A program made the position numbers and the translations under genes. Under the pieces are notes generated by a model, which was given only the letters and a program-made list of their open reading frames with translations, ran no database searches and was not told the DNA's origin. Positions 14,409 to 22,758 of a stretch of 36,762 nucleotides of DNA are shown here, piece by piece. The stretch is from Streptomyces dioscori. GTDB lineage: Bacteria > Actinomycetota > Actinomycetes > Streptomycetales > Streptomycetaceae. The DNA is taken from assembly GCF_003024195.1 (NCBI RefSeq), contig NZ_KZ679049.1, positions 169,731 through 206,492 of the forward strand, written 5' to 3'. How positions within the stretch are numbered: position 1 is the stretch's first letter; each line of letters opens with the position of its first letter.

Positions 14409-16850
14409 ATGACGAACATTCCGCCGCCGGCCGAGGAGTTGCGGATCCTCGACCACGAGCTGTGGCAACTGGACGCCCGCAGGGCCCAGTTGCTGGCCCG
14501 CCGGATCTGGCTGCTCAACGTGCTCAGGGCGGCCGGGCCCCAGACGGCCCCGGCCCCTGCCCCGGGCACCTGGCCGCCGCGCGGGCCCCGGCCCCCGCGC
14601 CCCGAGGCCACGGCACCCGGTGTGCAGAACGTGCTCCTCGTGCTCGGCGGGGTCCTGCTGACCATCGCGGCCATCGCGTTCACGCTGGTCAGCTGGGGCG
14701 ACATGGGCATCGCCGGACGGGCGGCGGTCCTCGGCGCGGTCACCGCGGGCGCGCTCGCCGCGCCCGTGCCGCTGCTGAAGCGCGGCCTCCGCTCGACGGC
14801 GGAATCGGTGGCGGGCCTCGGCCTCGCCCTGACGGTGCTCGACGCCTACGCCCTGCACGAGGTCTCCCTCGCCGCGGTGGACGGCACCGGCTACGCGGCA
14901 GCGGCGACGGCGCTGCTGGCCGCGCTGTGGACGGCGTACGGCCGTGTGCTCGGCGATCTGCGACTGCCGCTCCCGGCAGCCGTGGCGGCGGCCCAACTCC
15001 CGCTGCTGCTCTGGGCCGCGGCGGCCGGCGCGGGCGACCACGCCATCACGACGGCACTTCTGGTGACGGCCGCGTCGGACACGGCGCTGGTGCTCTCCGC
15101 CCCGGTGCGCTCCATCCGGTCCGTACGGGTCGTCGGCGCCGTCGGCGCGTACGGGACGGGCGCCTTCGGTGTCCTGGCGGCCGGTGTTCTCACCTGGGAC
15201 GCCCCCGGTCCGAGCGCCGCCGCCCGTGCGGCGGCGCTCCTCGCCCTCGCCGCGGCGATCGCGCTCGGGGCCGCGTGGCGTGCCCCCGAGGCGCGGGCCG
15301 CTCTCGGTCTGGCGTCGGCCGGCGGCCTGATCGCCGTCGCCGCGGCGGGCGGCGTGCTGCGTACGGTCCTGCCCGACGCGTGGACGGTCCCGGCCTGCCT
15401 GGCCTGCGCGATCGCCCTGCTGTCGGTACGCGGCGCCTGGCTGCCCGGAACCGTACGCCGTGGCCTGTTCCTGTCCTCCGCGACGGTGCAGGCGCTCGCC
15501 GTGGCCGGGACCCTGCCCCTCGTCGTCCTGGCCCTGTTCGGCCCGGCCGGCTGGGCCGCACACGCCTGGTCCGGCGCGCCGTCGGACGCCCGCGACGCGG
15601 TGACGGTCTCCGCGCCGTGGATGTCCGGCTCGGAAAGCGCTCCGCTGGTGCTGGTGGCGGTGGCGGGGGTGCTGGCCCTGACGTTCCGCAGCGGCGCGCT
15701 CCGCGACCTCGCTCGGGGTGGGGCACTGCTCCTGGCCTGGTGCGCGACCCTGCTCCTCCCCGCGATCACGCAACTCCCCTACGCGGCGGCCCTCCTGACG
15801 CACGGCGCCGTCACCGTGACACTGCTGGCGGCAGCCGCGCACATGCCAACGACCGTCGACCAGTCCTCGACAGACCCCCGACGCGCGGCTCTGCTCCCGA
15901 CCACCGCGCTCTGCCTCGCGCTCCTCGGCTCACTGCACCTCGTGGCCCTCTCCCTGGCCTCCGAAGCGGCGACGCTCGCGGTACTCGGAAGCCTGACCGC
16001 GGTCTTCGCGGCGGCAGCGGCCCGGTGGAAGGGGACGAGCATCCGGGCCGTCACGACCGCGGCCTCCCTCGCGTACGCCACGGCGCTCGCCTGTGCCACG
16101 GGCGCGTCCCTCGGCTGGCAGCCGCAGCACGTCGCGCTGCTCGTCCTGGTGGTGCCGGCCGCTGCCGCGGTGCTCGCGCCCCGGCTCGGCGATCGCGTGA
16201 CGACGCTGTCCGCCGAGATCACGGGAGCCGTCGCGGGACTGCTGGCGATCGGCCTCGCGACCGCCGAACCTCCCTTCCTCTCCCTGGTCCTGGCCCTGTG
16301 CGGCGTGATCGCCGCGGGCACGGCCCTGCGCGAGGACCGCAGGCAGGTCGGCCATGCGGCGACCGCGCTGTTCGTGCTGGCCGCCTGGGTGCGGCTGGCG
16401 GCCTGGGAGGTCGGCGCCCCGGAGGCGTACACGCTGCCGGTGACCGTGCCCGCGCTGCTTCTCGGGTACGCCCGCAGGAGCCGTGACGCGGAAGCCTCGT
16501 CCTGGACGGCGTACGGGCCCGGCCTCTCGGTGACGCTGCTGCCGAGCCTCCTGGCCGTGTGGGGCGACGCGGACTGGCTGCGCCCGCTGCTGCTGGGTTC
16601 CGCGGCGCTCGCCGTCACCCTCCTCGGCGTCCGGCACCGGCTCCGGGCCCCGCTGGTCCTGGGCGGCGGCACGCTGGTCCTGGTCGCCCTCCACGAACTG
16701 GCCCCGTACCTCGCCCAGGCCATGGGCGCGGTCCCCCGCTGGGCCCCGCCCGCCCTGGCCGGCGTCCTGCTCCTGACCCTGGGCGCCACGTACGAACACC
16801 GCCTACGGGACGCACGGCGGGTCAGGGACATCCTGGGCCGGATGCGCTGA
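14409..16850 (+). CDS. Very hydrophobic multi-spanning membrane protein
   Basis: An 813-residue protein with a short N-terminal amphipathic helix pair (EELRILDHELWQLDARRAQL, about 9-28) and a Pro-rich linker. About 20 closely spaced hydrophobic segments rich in Ala, Leu and Val run almost to the C-terminus, which ends in a basic tail (EHRLRDARRVRDILGRM). It resembles actinobacterial membrane proteins described as having a SCO7613-like C-terminal domain, from memory and unverified. No transporter motif or catalytic residue stands out. I chose the ATG at 14409 because the N-terminus then matches the helix pair; an upstream ATG at 14373 is possible. Base composition is GC-rich like its neighbours. 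Its 3' end faces a repeat-filled convergent region. Confidence 0.75.
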   Translation: MTNIPPPAEELRILDHELWQLDARRAQLLARRIWLLNVLRAAGPQTAPAPAPGTWPPRGPRPPRPEATAPGVQNVLLVLGGVLLTIAAIAFTLVSWGDMGIAGRAAVLGAVTAGALAAPVPLLKRGLRSTAESVAGLGLALTVLDAYALHEVSLAAVDGTGYAAAATALLAALWTAYGRVLGDLRLPLPAAVAAAQLPLLLWAAAAGAGDHAITTALLVTAASDTALVLSAPVRSIRSVRVVGAVGAYGTGAFGVLAAGVLTWDAPGPSAAARAAALLALAAAIALGAAWRAPEARAALGLASAGGLIAVAAAGGVLRTVLPDAWTVPACLACAIALLSVRGAWLPGTVRRGLFLSSATVQALAVAGTLPLVVLALFGPAGWAAHAWSGAPSDARDAVTVSAPWMSGSESAPLVLVAVAGVLALTFRSGALRDLARGGALLLAWCATLLLPAITQLPYAAALLTHGAVTVTLLAAAAHMPTTVDQSSTDPRRAALLPTTALCLALLGSLHLVALSLASEAATLAVLGSLTAVFAAAAARWKGTSIRAVTTAASLAYATALACATGASLGWQPQHVALLVLVVPAAAAVLAPRLGDRVTTLSAEITGAVAGLLAIGLATAEPPFLSLVLALCGVIAAGTALREDRRQVGHAATALFVLAAWVRLAAWEVGAPEAYTLPVTVPALLLGYARRSRDAEASSWTAYGPGLSVTLLPSLLAVWGDADWLRPLLLGSAALAVTLLGVRHRLRAPLVLGGGTLVLVALHELAPYLAQAMGAVPRWAPPALAGVLLLTLGATYEHRLRDARRVRDILGRMR

Positions 16851-16860
16851 CGCCACCGCC

Positions 16861-16980
16861 TGAACGGGGCCGCCCCACTCCGGTGGGCCGCCCCACCCCG
16901 GAGGGGCCGTCCCGCCGGGGGCAGCCCACCCGGGGGGGGAACCGCCCCCGCGAGGAGTCGCCCCGCCAGGGGCGCTCCCG
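16861..16980. repeat. Degenerate ~18-bp GC repeats
   Basis: About six decaying units of the type GGGCCGCCCCACYCCGGW lie directly after the membrane-protein stop. Each has a G run facing a C run, so neighbouring units can pair. A related pattern occurs at 24311-24500. I see no gene in this stretch. Confidence 0.6.
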
Positions 16981-17000
16981 AGGGGCGCGGGGAACTGCGC
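16981..17000 (-). repeat. Dispersed intergenic repeat core, inverted copy
   Basis: An exact minus-strand copy of the 20-bp core. Reading the minus strand, the bases before it (GTCGTGGCCGGCC) match those of the plus-strand copies. The bases after it form a 7-bp hairpin at 16972-16988 (GCGCTCC / GGGGCGC, one G-T pair). It faces the three-copy array on the other side of this convergent intergenic region, so the two could pair in a long cruciform. Confidence 0.75.
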
Positions 17001-17065
17001 GGCCGGCCACGACGGACCCGCACCCGAACACCACTCCCCGGAGGGGCACCGCGGGCACGCACGCG

Positions 17066-17260
17066 ACTGCACGCACATCGTGGCCGGCCGCGCAGTTCCC
17101 CGCGCCCCTAAAGGCACCAAGGCCGGCGCACATCAGCCACTGCACGCACATCGTGGCCGGCCGCGCAGTTCCCCGCGCCCCTAAAGGCACCAGGGCCGGC
17201 GCACGTCAGCCACTGCGCGCACGTCGCGGCCGGCCGCGCAGTTCCCCGCGCCCCTGAAGG
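17066..17260 (+). repeat. 73-bp tandem repeat array carrying three repeat cores
   Basis: The cores at 17090-17109, 17163-17182 and 17236-17255 are spaced exactly 73 bp apart. The units between them are nearly identical (rgGCCGGCGCACrTCAGCC then CTGCrCGCACRTCGYGGCC). The third core is followed by the hairpin GCGCCC-N5-GGGCGC. The array occupies most of the 469 bp between two convergent genes, where I see no coding sequence. Confidence 0.85.
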
Positions 17261-17319
17261 GCGCCGAGGCGGGCGCGCCCAGACACAACGAACCCGCACA
17301 CCCACCCCCAGCGGCAGCG

Positions 17320-20076
17320 TCACGGCATCTGGTCGCCGATCAGTGCCAGGTTCTGGATGGCCGCCAGCCCGTACAGCGCCGTCGTGTTCGTCGACACCCA
17401 GGGCGCCTCGCTGCCGGCGACGAGCCCCACCGGTCCCGTCACCTCCTTCGTGGACCAGTCGGTCGACTCCTTGTAGTCCCACGTGTCGGCGCTGTTGTAG
17501 AACTGCCGCCACGCCCGCGCGGCCAGCGCGTCGTCGCCCAACGCCACTGCCGCGTACGCGTCCTGCCGCGAGTGTCCCTGGAACAGCAGCAGCGACCCGA
17601 AGTCGGACCCGTAACGGGCCTTCTGTTCGGCCTTGGTCGCGTTGAAGTACCGGCAGTAGTCGAGCCACGCCTCCTTGAACTCCGGCATGTCGATCTGGTC
17701 GAGCAGTTCGGCGTTCAGCTCGACGAGCCCGAACATCGCCGAGAGGTGCGAGACCCCCACCACGGCCGTGCCCGCGACGGCGAACTTCCCGGTGTCCAGG
17801 TCGTACAGCGCGCTGCCCTGGACGAATCCGTTCGGCTGCGCGGCGATGGTCTCCATCGTGGACAGCACGCGCGCCCGCGCCTTCTCCCACTTCGGCCCGC
17901 GTCGCTCCCACTCGGTGAGCCACGCCGACACGAGCCCGCTCCAGTCGGTGCCGAAGCCGATCGAGAGGGCGTTGCGGTCCGGCTCGTACGGCTCGGTGCG
18001 GATCTTGCGGATGGGGTCGAGCACGAGGAACGTCTCGTCGGAGTCGACGTTGGCGTGCATGAGGTCGCCGACGCGTTCGTCGCCGGTGAGGAAGTAGTAG
18101 TAGCGGCGGTAGGTGGTGTTGGCGATGCGTTGCTGCTTCGCACTGTCCGCGTAGTGCTGCACGCCGTGCCGGGTGCCGAGGCCGGCCCACTGCCCCAGGT
18201 GGTAGACGTCGACCTCGCCGGTGTGCCGGGTCATGGCCTCCGCGAACCGGAAGATGTCGGCGCGTCCGGAGCGCATGTAGGCGAACCAGAGCCACAGGTC
18301 GGGCGACAGCTCGGAGTTGTCCCAGGCGTAGCCGCCGACGTCGTAGCACCACTGGTGACGGCTCGGGTCGTATGTGTGCATGATGTCGCCGTAGTCCCAG
18401 AAGCCGTACCACCTACGCATCTCCACCTGGTCCTTGTAGTAGGTGAAGAGGAAGTCGAGATGGTCCTCGATCTTCGCCTTGGCGGCGGTGGAGCGGTCCG
18501 GTTCGGCGAACAGCCGGCCGAAGACGCCCGCCTTGATGAGGTGTCCCGGCGGCGCGGCGAGTTGCGCCGGCTTGCGCACGGCGGCCACCTGTTTCGCCAT
18601 CGCCGCGGCGCTCGGTGTCGACTCGTGGGCCCAGAAGAGGAGTTCGCTGGTGCGGGCGATGCCGTAGGGGGTGCCGAAGCCGGGCTCGTAGTCCTCGTAG
18701 GTGATGTTGAGGCCTTCGAGCTGTTCGGGGTACGTGTCCTGGCCCATGCCGTCGTGGTAGAAGCGCAGGTCCATGGGCTGCGACTCGGGCGACCAGAGCC
18801 ACAGGGTGACCTCGGCCTCGTCGGTCTGGGCGTCGCGGATGTCGAGCTGGGCGGGGAACTTCTCCCAGAAGTCCCGCAGTCCGAAGGCGAGTCCGCCGCT
18901 GGCGCCGCCCACGTACCCGAAGCCGCTGGCCCGCCGTCCTCCGCCCGCGGAGATCCAGCCGTGTCCCTTCTTGGTGCGCTTGCGCACGCCGAAACCGTCC
19001 GCCGACAGCTGCGAGAGCGTGTAGTCGCCCCATTCGGGGATGTACTGGAGCCGGGTGGTCACCCGCTGGTCCCACGTCGACGGGTCGGGCAGCTTCTGCC
19101 CTTCGAACTGGGCCGTCCGGATGGCCGCGCCCGGGTCCCGGCGCAGCCCGGTGATCCCCTTGACCGCCTCGCGCAGCAGCCCGGTCCCCTCCCCGCCGAT
19201 CCGGATGTGCCGGTCGTACGCGGCGTCGCGCATCGGCACCTTGAAGCGCACGCCGATCCCGCGGATGAAGTCGCCGCTCGCCTTTCCGGGCTCCTGGGTG
19301 CCGTCGAAGGTGATCGTGTGCACCATGCGGAACGACTCGCCGCCGGCGTAGAAGTAGAGCCGCACCGAGAAGGGCAGCCAGCTCCGGCCGCCCTTGCGGT
19401 GCTTGCCGTCGATGCGGACCACGGCACGGACCGGTCCGTCCTGCTCGACCTCGGCCTCCGCGATGACGCTCTCGAACCGCTCGTACTTCTCGGCGCCCTG
19501 GTCGCCGTCCTCGATCTCGGGCTGGCGCAGCAGCACGAGGCGGCCGTCCTTGGCGATCTCCGTCGAGCCGCGGACGACGGACTTGACGAGGGTGGCGCCA
19601 CTCCTGCCGATCTTCGCGGTGATGACCCCGGTCGAGACGGTGATCGTCCCGCCGCTCCTGCCGACCGTGATCTTCTTCTCCGGTGCGGCGGGCGAGCCCG
19701 CGTCGAGGGTGAGCTTTCCGCTGCCCGCCCCCGGCCCGACCGCGTGCGCGGTCCATTTCAGGGAGCCGTCGGGCCAGTAGCCGATCGGCCAGGACTGCAC
19801 GGGCACGGCCTTGCCGTCGGCGTCGGTCAGAGCGAACGTCTGGTCCTTTTCGTACGCGCCCTTCGGCCAGGGCACGCCCACGGTCGAGCCGGGGGCCTCG
19901 CCGAGGCCGCCGTCCTCCAGCCAGTCCAGGGTCACCGGGTCCGCGTCGGCGGCCTCGGCTCTCGGGGCGGCCTGCGCGGCCCTGGCATCCTGCGCGCCCA
20001 GGGCCCAGCTGAACTGGGCGGCGGCTCCGGCGACGGTGGCCGCCTTGAGGAGGGACCTGCGGGGGATGGGGGACAT
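17320..20076 (-). CDS. Exo-rhamnogalacturonan lyase-like protein (PcRGLX/YetA family)
   Basis: A secreted enzyme of 918 residues. The N-terminus MSPIPRRSLLKAA is a twin-arginine signal ending near DARAAQA, so it is exported folded. The layout fits the PcRGLX/YetA-like family (polysaccharide lyase family 26): an N-terminal beta domain that opens with VTLDWLEDGGLGEAPGSTVG, a long beta-sandwich region and a C-terminal helical (alpha/alpha) domain with Trp/Tyr-rich loops such as RRWYGFWDYGDIMHTYD. Such enzymes remove disaccharides from rhamnogalacturonan I ends. Assignment rests on recalled family features and on the sugar-ABC neighbours, so the exact substrate is inferred. AAGGAAAGG precedes the ATG at 20076. 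The gene is last in the operon, 155 bp after the DUF624 gene. Confidence 0.78.
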   Translation of the reverse strand: MSPIPRRSLLKAATVAGAAAQFSWALGAQDARAAQAAPRAEAADADPVTLDWLEDGGLGEAPGSTVGVPWPKGAYEKDQTFALTDADGKAVPVQSWPIGYWPDGSLKWTAHAVGPGAGSGKLTLDAGSPAAPEKKITVGRSGGTITVSTGVITAKIGRSGATLVKSVVRGSTEIAKDGRLVLLRQPEIEDGDQGAEKYERFESVIAEAEVEQDGPVRAVVRIDGKHRKGGRSWLPFSVRLYFYAGGESFRMVHTITFDGTQEPGKASGDFIRGIGVRFKVPMRDAAYDRHIRIGGEGTGLLREAVKGITGLRRDPGAAIRTAQFEGQKLPDPSTWDQRVTTRLQYIPEWGDYTLSQLSADGFGVRKRTKKGHGWISAGGGRRASGFGYVGGASGGLAFGLRDFWEKFPAQLDIRDAQTDEAEVTLWLWSPESQPMDLRFYHDGMGQDTYPEQLEGLNITYEDYEPGFGTPYGIARTSELLFWAHESTPSAAAMAKQVAAVRKPAQLAAPPGHLIKAGVFGRLFAEPDRSTAAKAKIEDHLDFLFTYYKDQVEMRRWYGFWDYGDIMHTYDPSRHQWCYDVGGYAWDNSELSPDLWLWFAYMRSGRADIFRFAEAMTRHTGEVDVYHLGQWAGLGTRHGVQHYADSAKQQRIANTTYRRYYYFLTGDERVGDLMHANVDSDETFLVLDPIRKIRTEPYEPDRNALSIGFGTDWSGLVSAWLTEWERRGPKWEKARARVLSTMETIAAQPNGFVQGSALYDLDTGKFAVAGTAVVGVSHLSAMFGLVELNAELLDQIDMPEFKEAWLDYCRYFNATKAEQKARYGSDFGSLLLFQGHSRQDAYAAVALGDDALAARAWRQFYNSADTWDYKESTDWSTKEVTGPVGLVAGSEAPWVSTNTTALYGLAAIQNLALIGDQMP

Positions 20077-20231
20077 GGCCTTTCCTTTCCTTGCGAGGAG
20101 GTCAGGTTCATGGTCAGGTGCATGACAGAGGGAGGTGTGACGCCGAAGCGCCACCCTTGTTCGGAGCGGTCAGGACGGTCGAGGCGAGCGGCCAGGACGG
20201 TCGAGACGGCCGACGCAGCGGGAACCGCCGG

Positions 20232-20855
20232 TCAGCGGCGTCCGCGGCCGCGTTCCTCCACGGCGAGGGCCGCCGCCGCGACGGCCCCCAGGACGGGGAT
20301 CGCCAGCGGCGGCACGAACCAGCCGGAGACGCCCACGACCGCCAGTCCGCCGACGAGCAGGAAGGACCCGGCGGGATCCAGGACGGTACGGCGTCCGGCG
20401 GCGCCGAGCAGGTCCCGCCACCGGGCGCCGGGCTCCCAGACCGCCGCCGCGCGCAGCCCGGCGACGGCCAGCCCGATCAGCGCGAACAGCCCCACGGCCC
20501 CGACGAACGGGCCGCCCGGAATCCCCGCGCGCACGGCCTGGACATCCACCCACACCGCGAGGGCTGCGCCCCAGCCTGCGAGCCCGGCGACCCACCCGCC
20601 GCGCACGGCCAGGCGGAAGTCCGCGACGAACTCCCGCCGGCCGCCCGCCTCATGGCCCGTACGCCGTCGCAGATGCCGTGCCCCGGCCGCGAAAGCGGCC
20701 GGATAGGTGACGACGGCCAGCGACGCCACCGCGATCCACACCCCGGTGAGCAGACACTCGGCGAACAGCGCGAACCGCTCGGCGAGGGCGGATTCACGCC
20801 GCGCGACGGTGGCGGTGGCGGTGGCCGTACGGGTCTTCGTGCGCGTCTGGGTCAT
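20232..20855 (-). CDS. DUF624 (YesL-like) membrane protein
   Basis: A 207-residue protein with four or five hydrophobic helices. The pattern ALFAECLLTGVWIAVASLAVVTYPAA followed by a basic loop and further helices fits DUF624/YesL, a family of unknown function that in bacilli sits with the rhamnogalacturonan transporter genes yesOPQ. The first 20 residues are a Thr/Arg/Ala low-complexity stretch (TQTRTKTRTATATATVA). The ATG at 20855 lies 8 bp after the stop of the permease gene, with AGG just before it, so it belongs to the same transcript. It might assist transporter assembly or sensing; nothing in the sequence proves that. Confidence 0.75.
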   Translation of the reverse strand: MTQTRTKTRTATATATVARRESALAERFALFAECLLTGVWIAVASLAVVTYPAAFAAGARHLRRRTGHEAGGRREFVADFRLAVRGGWVAGLAGWGAALAVWVDVQAVRAGIPGGPFVGAVGLFALIGLAVAGLRAAAVWEPGARWRDLLGAAGRRTVLDPAGSFLLVGGLAVVGVSGWFVPPLAIPVLGAVAAAALAVEERGRGRR

Positions 20856-20863
20856 GACCTGGT

Positions 20864-21790
20864 TCAGCCCTTCAGACCGGAGGTCGCCATGCCGTCGATG
20901 AGGTAGCGCTGGAAGGCGAGGAAGAAGGCCAGCACGGGGAGCAGCGCCACCAGCGACATGGCGATCATGCCGCCGTAGTTGGCGACGCCCTCCTGGTCGC
21001 GGAACATCATCATGCCGAGGGAGACGGTGTACTTGGCGGGCTCGTTGAGGTAGATCAGCGGGCCCATGAAGTCGTTCCAGGCGTTGATGAAGGTGAAGAT
21101 CGCACTGGTGATGAGCGCCGGGCGGCACAGTGGCAGCACGATCGACCAGTAGATCCGCAGATGCCCGCAGCCGTCGAGCCGCGCCGCCTCGTCCAGCTCC
21201 TTGGGCAGGTTCCGCATGAACTGCACCATGAGAAAGACGAAGAACGCCTCGGTGGCGAGGAACTTGCCGATCAGCAGCGGCACGTACGTATTGATCAGTT
21301 CCATCTTCTGGAACATCACGTACTGCGGGATGAGCAGCACGTGGTAGGGCAGCAGCAGGGTGCCGATCATCAGCGAGAACATCAGGTTGCGCCCGGCGAA
21401 CCGGATACGGGCGAACGCGTACGCCGTCAGCGAGCAGGAGACCAGGATGCCGGCGACGGAGCCGAGCGCGTAGAACAGCGAGTTCTGGAAGAACGTGGCG
21501 ATCGAGATGTCCGCGATGCCGTCGGCCAGCCCCTTGAAGTTCTGGAGGATCGGACTGGTCGGGAAGAGCTGCAGACTGCCGATGATCTCCCGGCTGGGCT
21601 TGAACGAGGCGCCGATGACCCAGACGACGGGATAGAGGACGACCGCGAGGACGAGCAGGGCGCCGATGTGCCACACGAGCGACCCGCCGGTCTTCCGCCC
21701 GACTGCCAGGGACTTGCGCGGCGGGGCGGCCCGCGTACCGGTGCCGGTGCCGGTGTTCGTGGACACGCCGGTGGTCGTGGTGGTGCTCAT
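20864..21790 (-). CDS. Carbohydrate ABC transporter permease (MalG/YesQ type)
   Basis: A 308-residue inner-membrane permease with six predicted helices. The EAA loop that contacts the ATPase reads EAARLDGCGHLRIYWSIVLP, with the family's conserved Gly. The C-terminus ends IDGMATSGLKG, typical of MalG-like subunits. The N-terminus is a Thr/Gly low-complexity run (MSTTTTTGVSTNTGTGTGTR) before the first helix. GGAGG stands 7 nt before the ATG, which overlaps the stop of the other permease gene as ATGA. Together with the next two genes it should import oligosaccharides released by the lyase. No ATPase gene is present. Confidence 0.92.
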   Translation of the reverse strand: MSTTTTTGVSTNTGTGTGTRAAPPRKSLAVGRKTGGSLVWHIGALLVLAVVLYPVVWVIGASFKPSREIIGSLQLFPTSPILQNFKGLADGIADISIATFFQNSLFYALGSVAGILVSCSLTAYAFARIRFAGRNLMFSLMIGTLLLPYHVLLIPQYVMFQKMELINTYVPLLIGKFLATEAFFVFLMVQFMRNLPKELDEAARLDGCGHLRIYWSIVLPLCRPALITSAIFTFINAWNDFMGPLIYLNEPAKYTVSLGMMMFRDQEGVANYGGMIAMSLVALLPVLAFFLAFQRYLIDGMATSGLKG

Positions 21791-22758
21791 CGGGAGGCCT
21801 CCTCGTAGTGCACCCATCGCTTCTGGGACCAGAAGAGGACGACCGTCACCAGGGCCACGGCGAGCAGCAGCATCCACGCCATCGCCGAGGCGAAGCCCAT
21901 CTGGGCCTCCTTGAACCCCTTCTGGTACAGGTAACAGGTGTAGACGAGCGTGGAGTCGGCCGGTCCGCAGGTCGCGTTGGAGACGACGTACGCGGAGCCG
22001 AAGATCTGGAACGAGTGGATGGTCTCCAGCAGCACGTTGAAGAACAGCACCGGGGAAATCATCGGCAGGGTGATGCTCCAGAACCGTTTGAACGGTCCCG
22101 CGCCGTCGACCTCGGCCGCCTCGTACAGCTCCTTGGGCACCTGCTTCAGGCCGGCCAGGAAGATGACCATGGGGGCGCCGAACTGCCAGACGGTGAGTGC
22201 CACCAGGCTGTAGAGCACCCAGTCCGGGTTGCCGACCCAGCCGCCCACGTCGAACCCGAAGAACGACTGCGTACGGTCCACGGCGGCGTCGTCGGAGAAC
22301 AGCGCGCGCCAGACGAAGCCGATGGACACGCTCGCGCCGATCAGCGAGGGGGCGTAGAACGCGGCCCGGTAGAAGGCCTGTCCGCGGCGGCTCTGGGCGA
22401 GCAGCAGGGCCACCCCGAGCGCGAGCAGCAGCTTCAGCGGGGTGCCGATGACGACGTACTTCGCCGTCACCTCGACCGACTTCTGCCACCGGGGGTCGTC
22501 GAGCATCCTGGTGAAGTTGTCGAAACCGATCCACTTCGGGGAGTCGAAGAGGTTGTAGTCGGTGAACGCGAAATAGAGCGATGCGGCCATGGGCCCCGCG
22601 GTCAGCAGCAGAAAGCCCGCGATCCAGGGGGACATGAAGAGATAGCCGGCCAGGTTCTCCCGGCGGCCCCGTCGCCGCACGGCGACGGGGCGGCCGGGAC
22701 GCTTCGCCGGGGCATCCGGCGGAGAGTCCTTGATGAGCGTCGTCACTGCTGTTCCCAT
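21787..22758 (-). CDS. Carbohydrate ABC transporter permease (MalF/YesP type)
   Basis: A 323-residue permease, the partner of the MalG-type subunit. It begins with a basic cytoplasmic tail (about 1-35), then helices starting LAGYLFMSPWIAGFLLL. The characteristic periplasmic segment before the second helix reads DYNLFDSPKWIGFDNFTRML. The EAA loop is EAAEVDGAGPFKRFWSITLP. Its start codon shares one base with the binding-protein stop (TGATG), and its own stop overlaps the next permease gene, so all three are translationally coupled. Confidence 0.92.
   Translation of the reverse strand: MGTAVTTLIKDSPPDAPAKRPGRPVAVRRRGRRENLAGYLFMSPWIAGFLLLTAGPMAASLYFAFTDYNLFDSPKWIGFDNFTRMLDDPRWQKSVEVTAKYVVIGTPLKLLLALGVALLLAQSRRGQAFYRAAFYAPSLIGASVSIGFVWRALFSDDAAVDRTQSFFGFDVGGWVGNPDWVLYSLVALTVWQFGAPMVIFLAGLKQVPKELYEAAEVDGAGPFKRFWSITLPMISPVLFFNVLLETIHSFQIFGSAYVVSNATCGPADSTLVYTCYLYQKGFKEAQMGFASAMAWMLLLAVALVTVVLFWSQKRWVHYEEASR

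Noticed and set aside
17066..17260. CRISPR array
   Set aside because: The tandem units are almost identical throughout, with no unique spacers, and no cas genes are near.
17572..20706. A 1044-codon plus-strand frame opposite the lyase gene
   Set aside because: It is antisense to a protein with a Tat signal and ordered domains; the composition is Val/Gly/Arg/Leu-biased with no recognisable fold.
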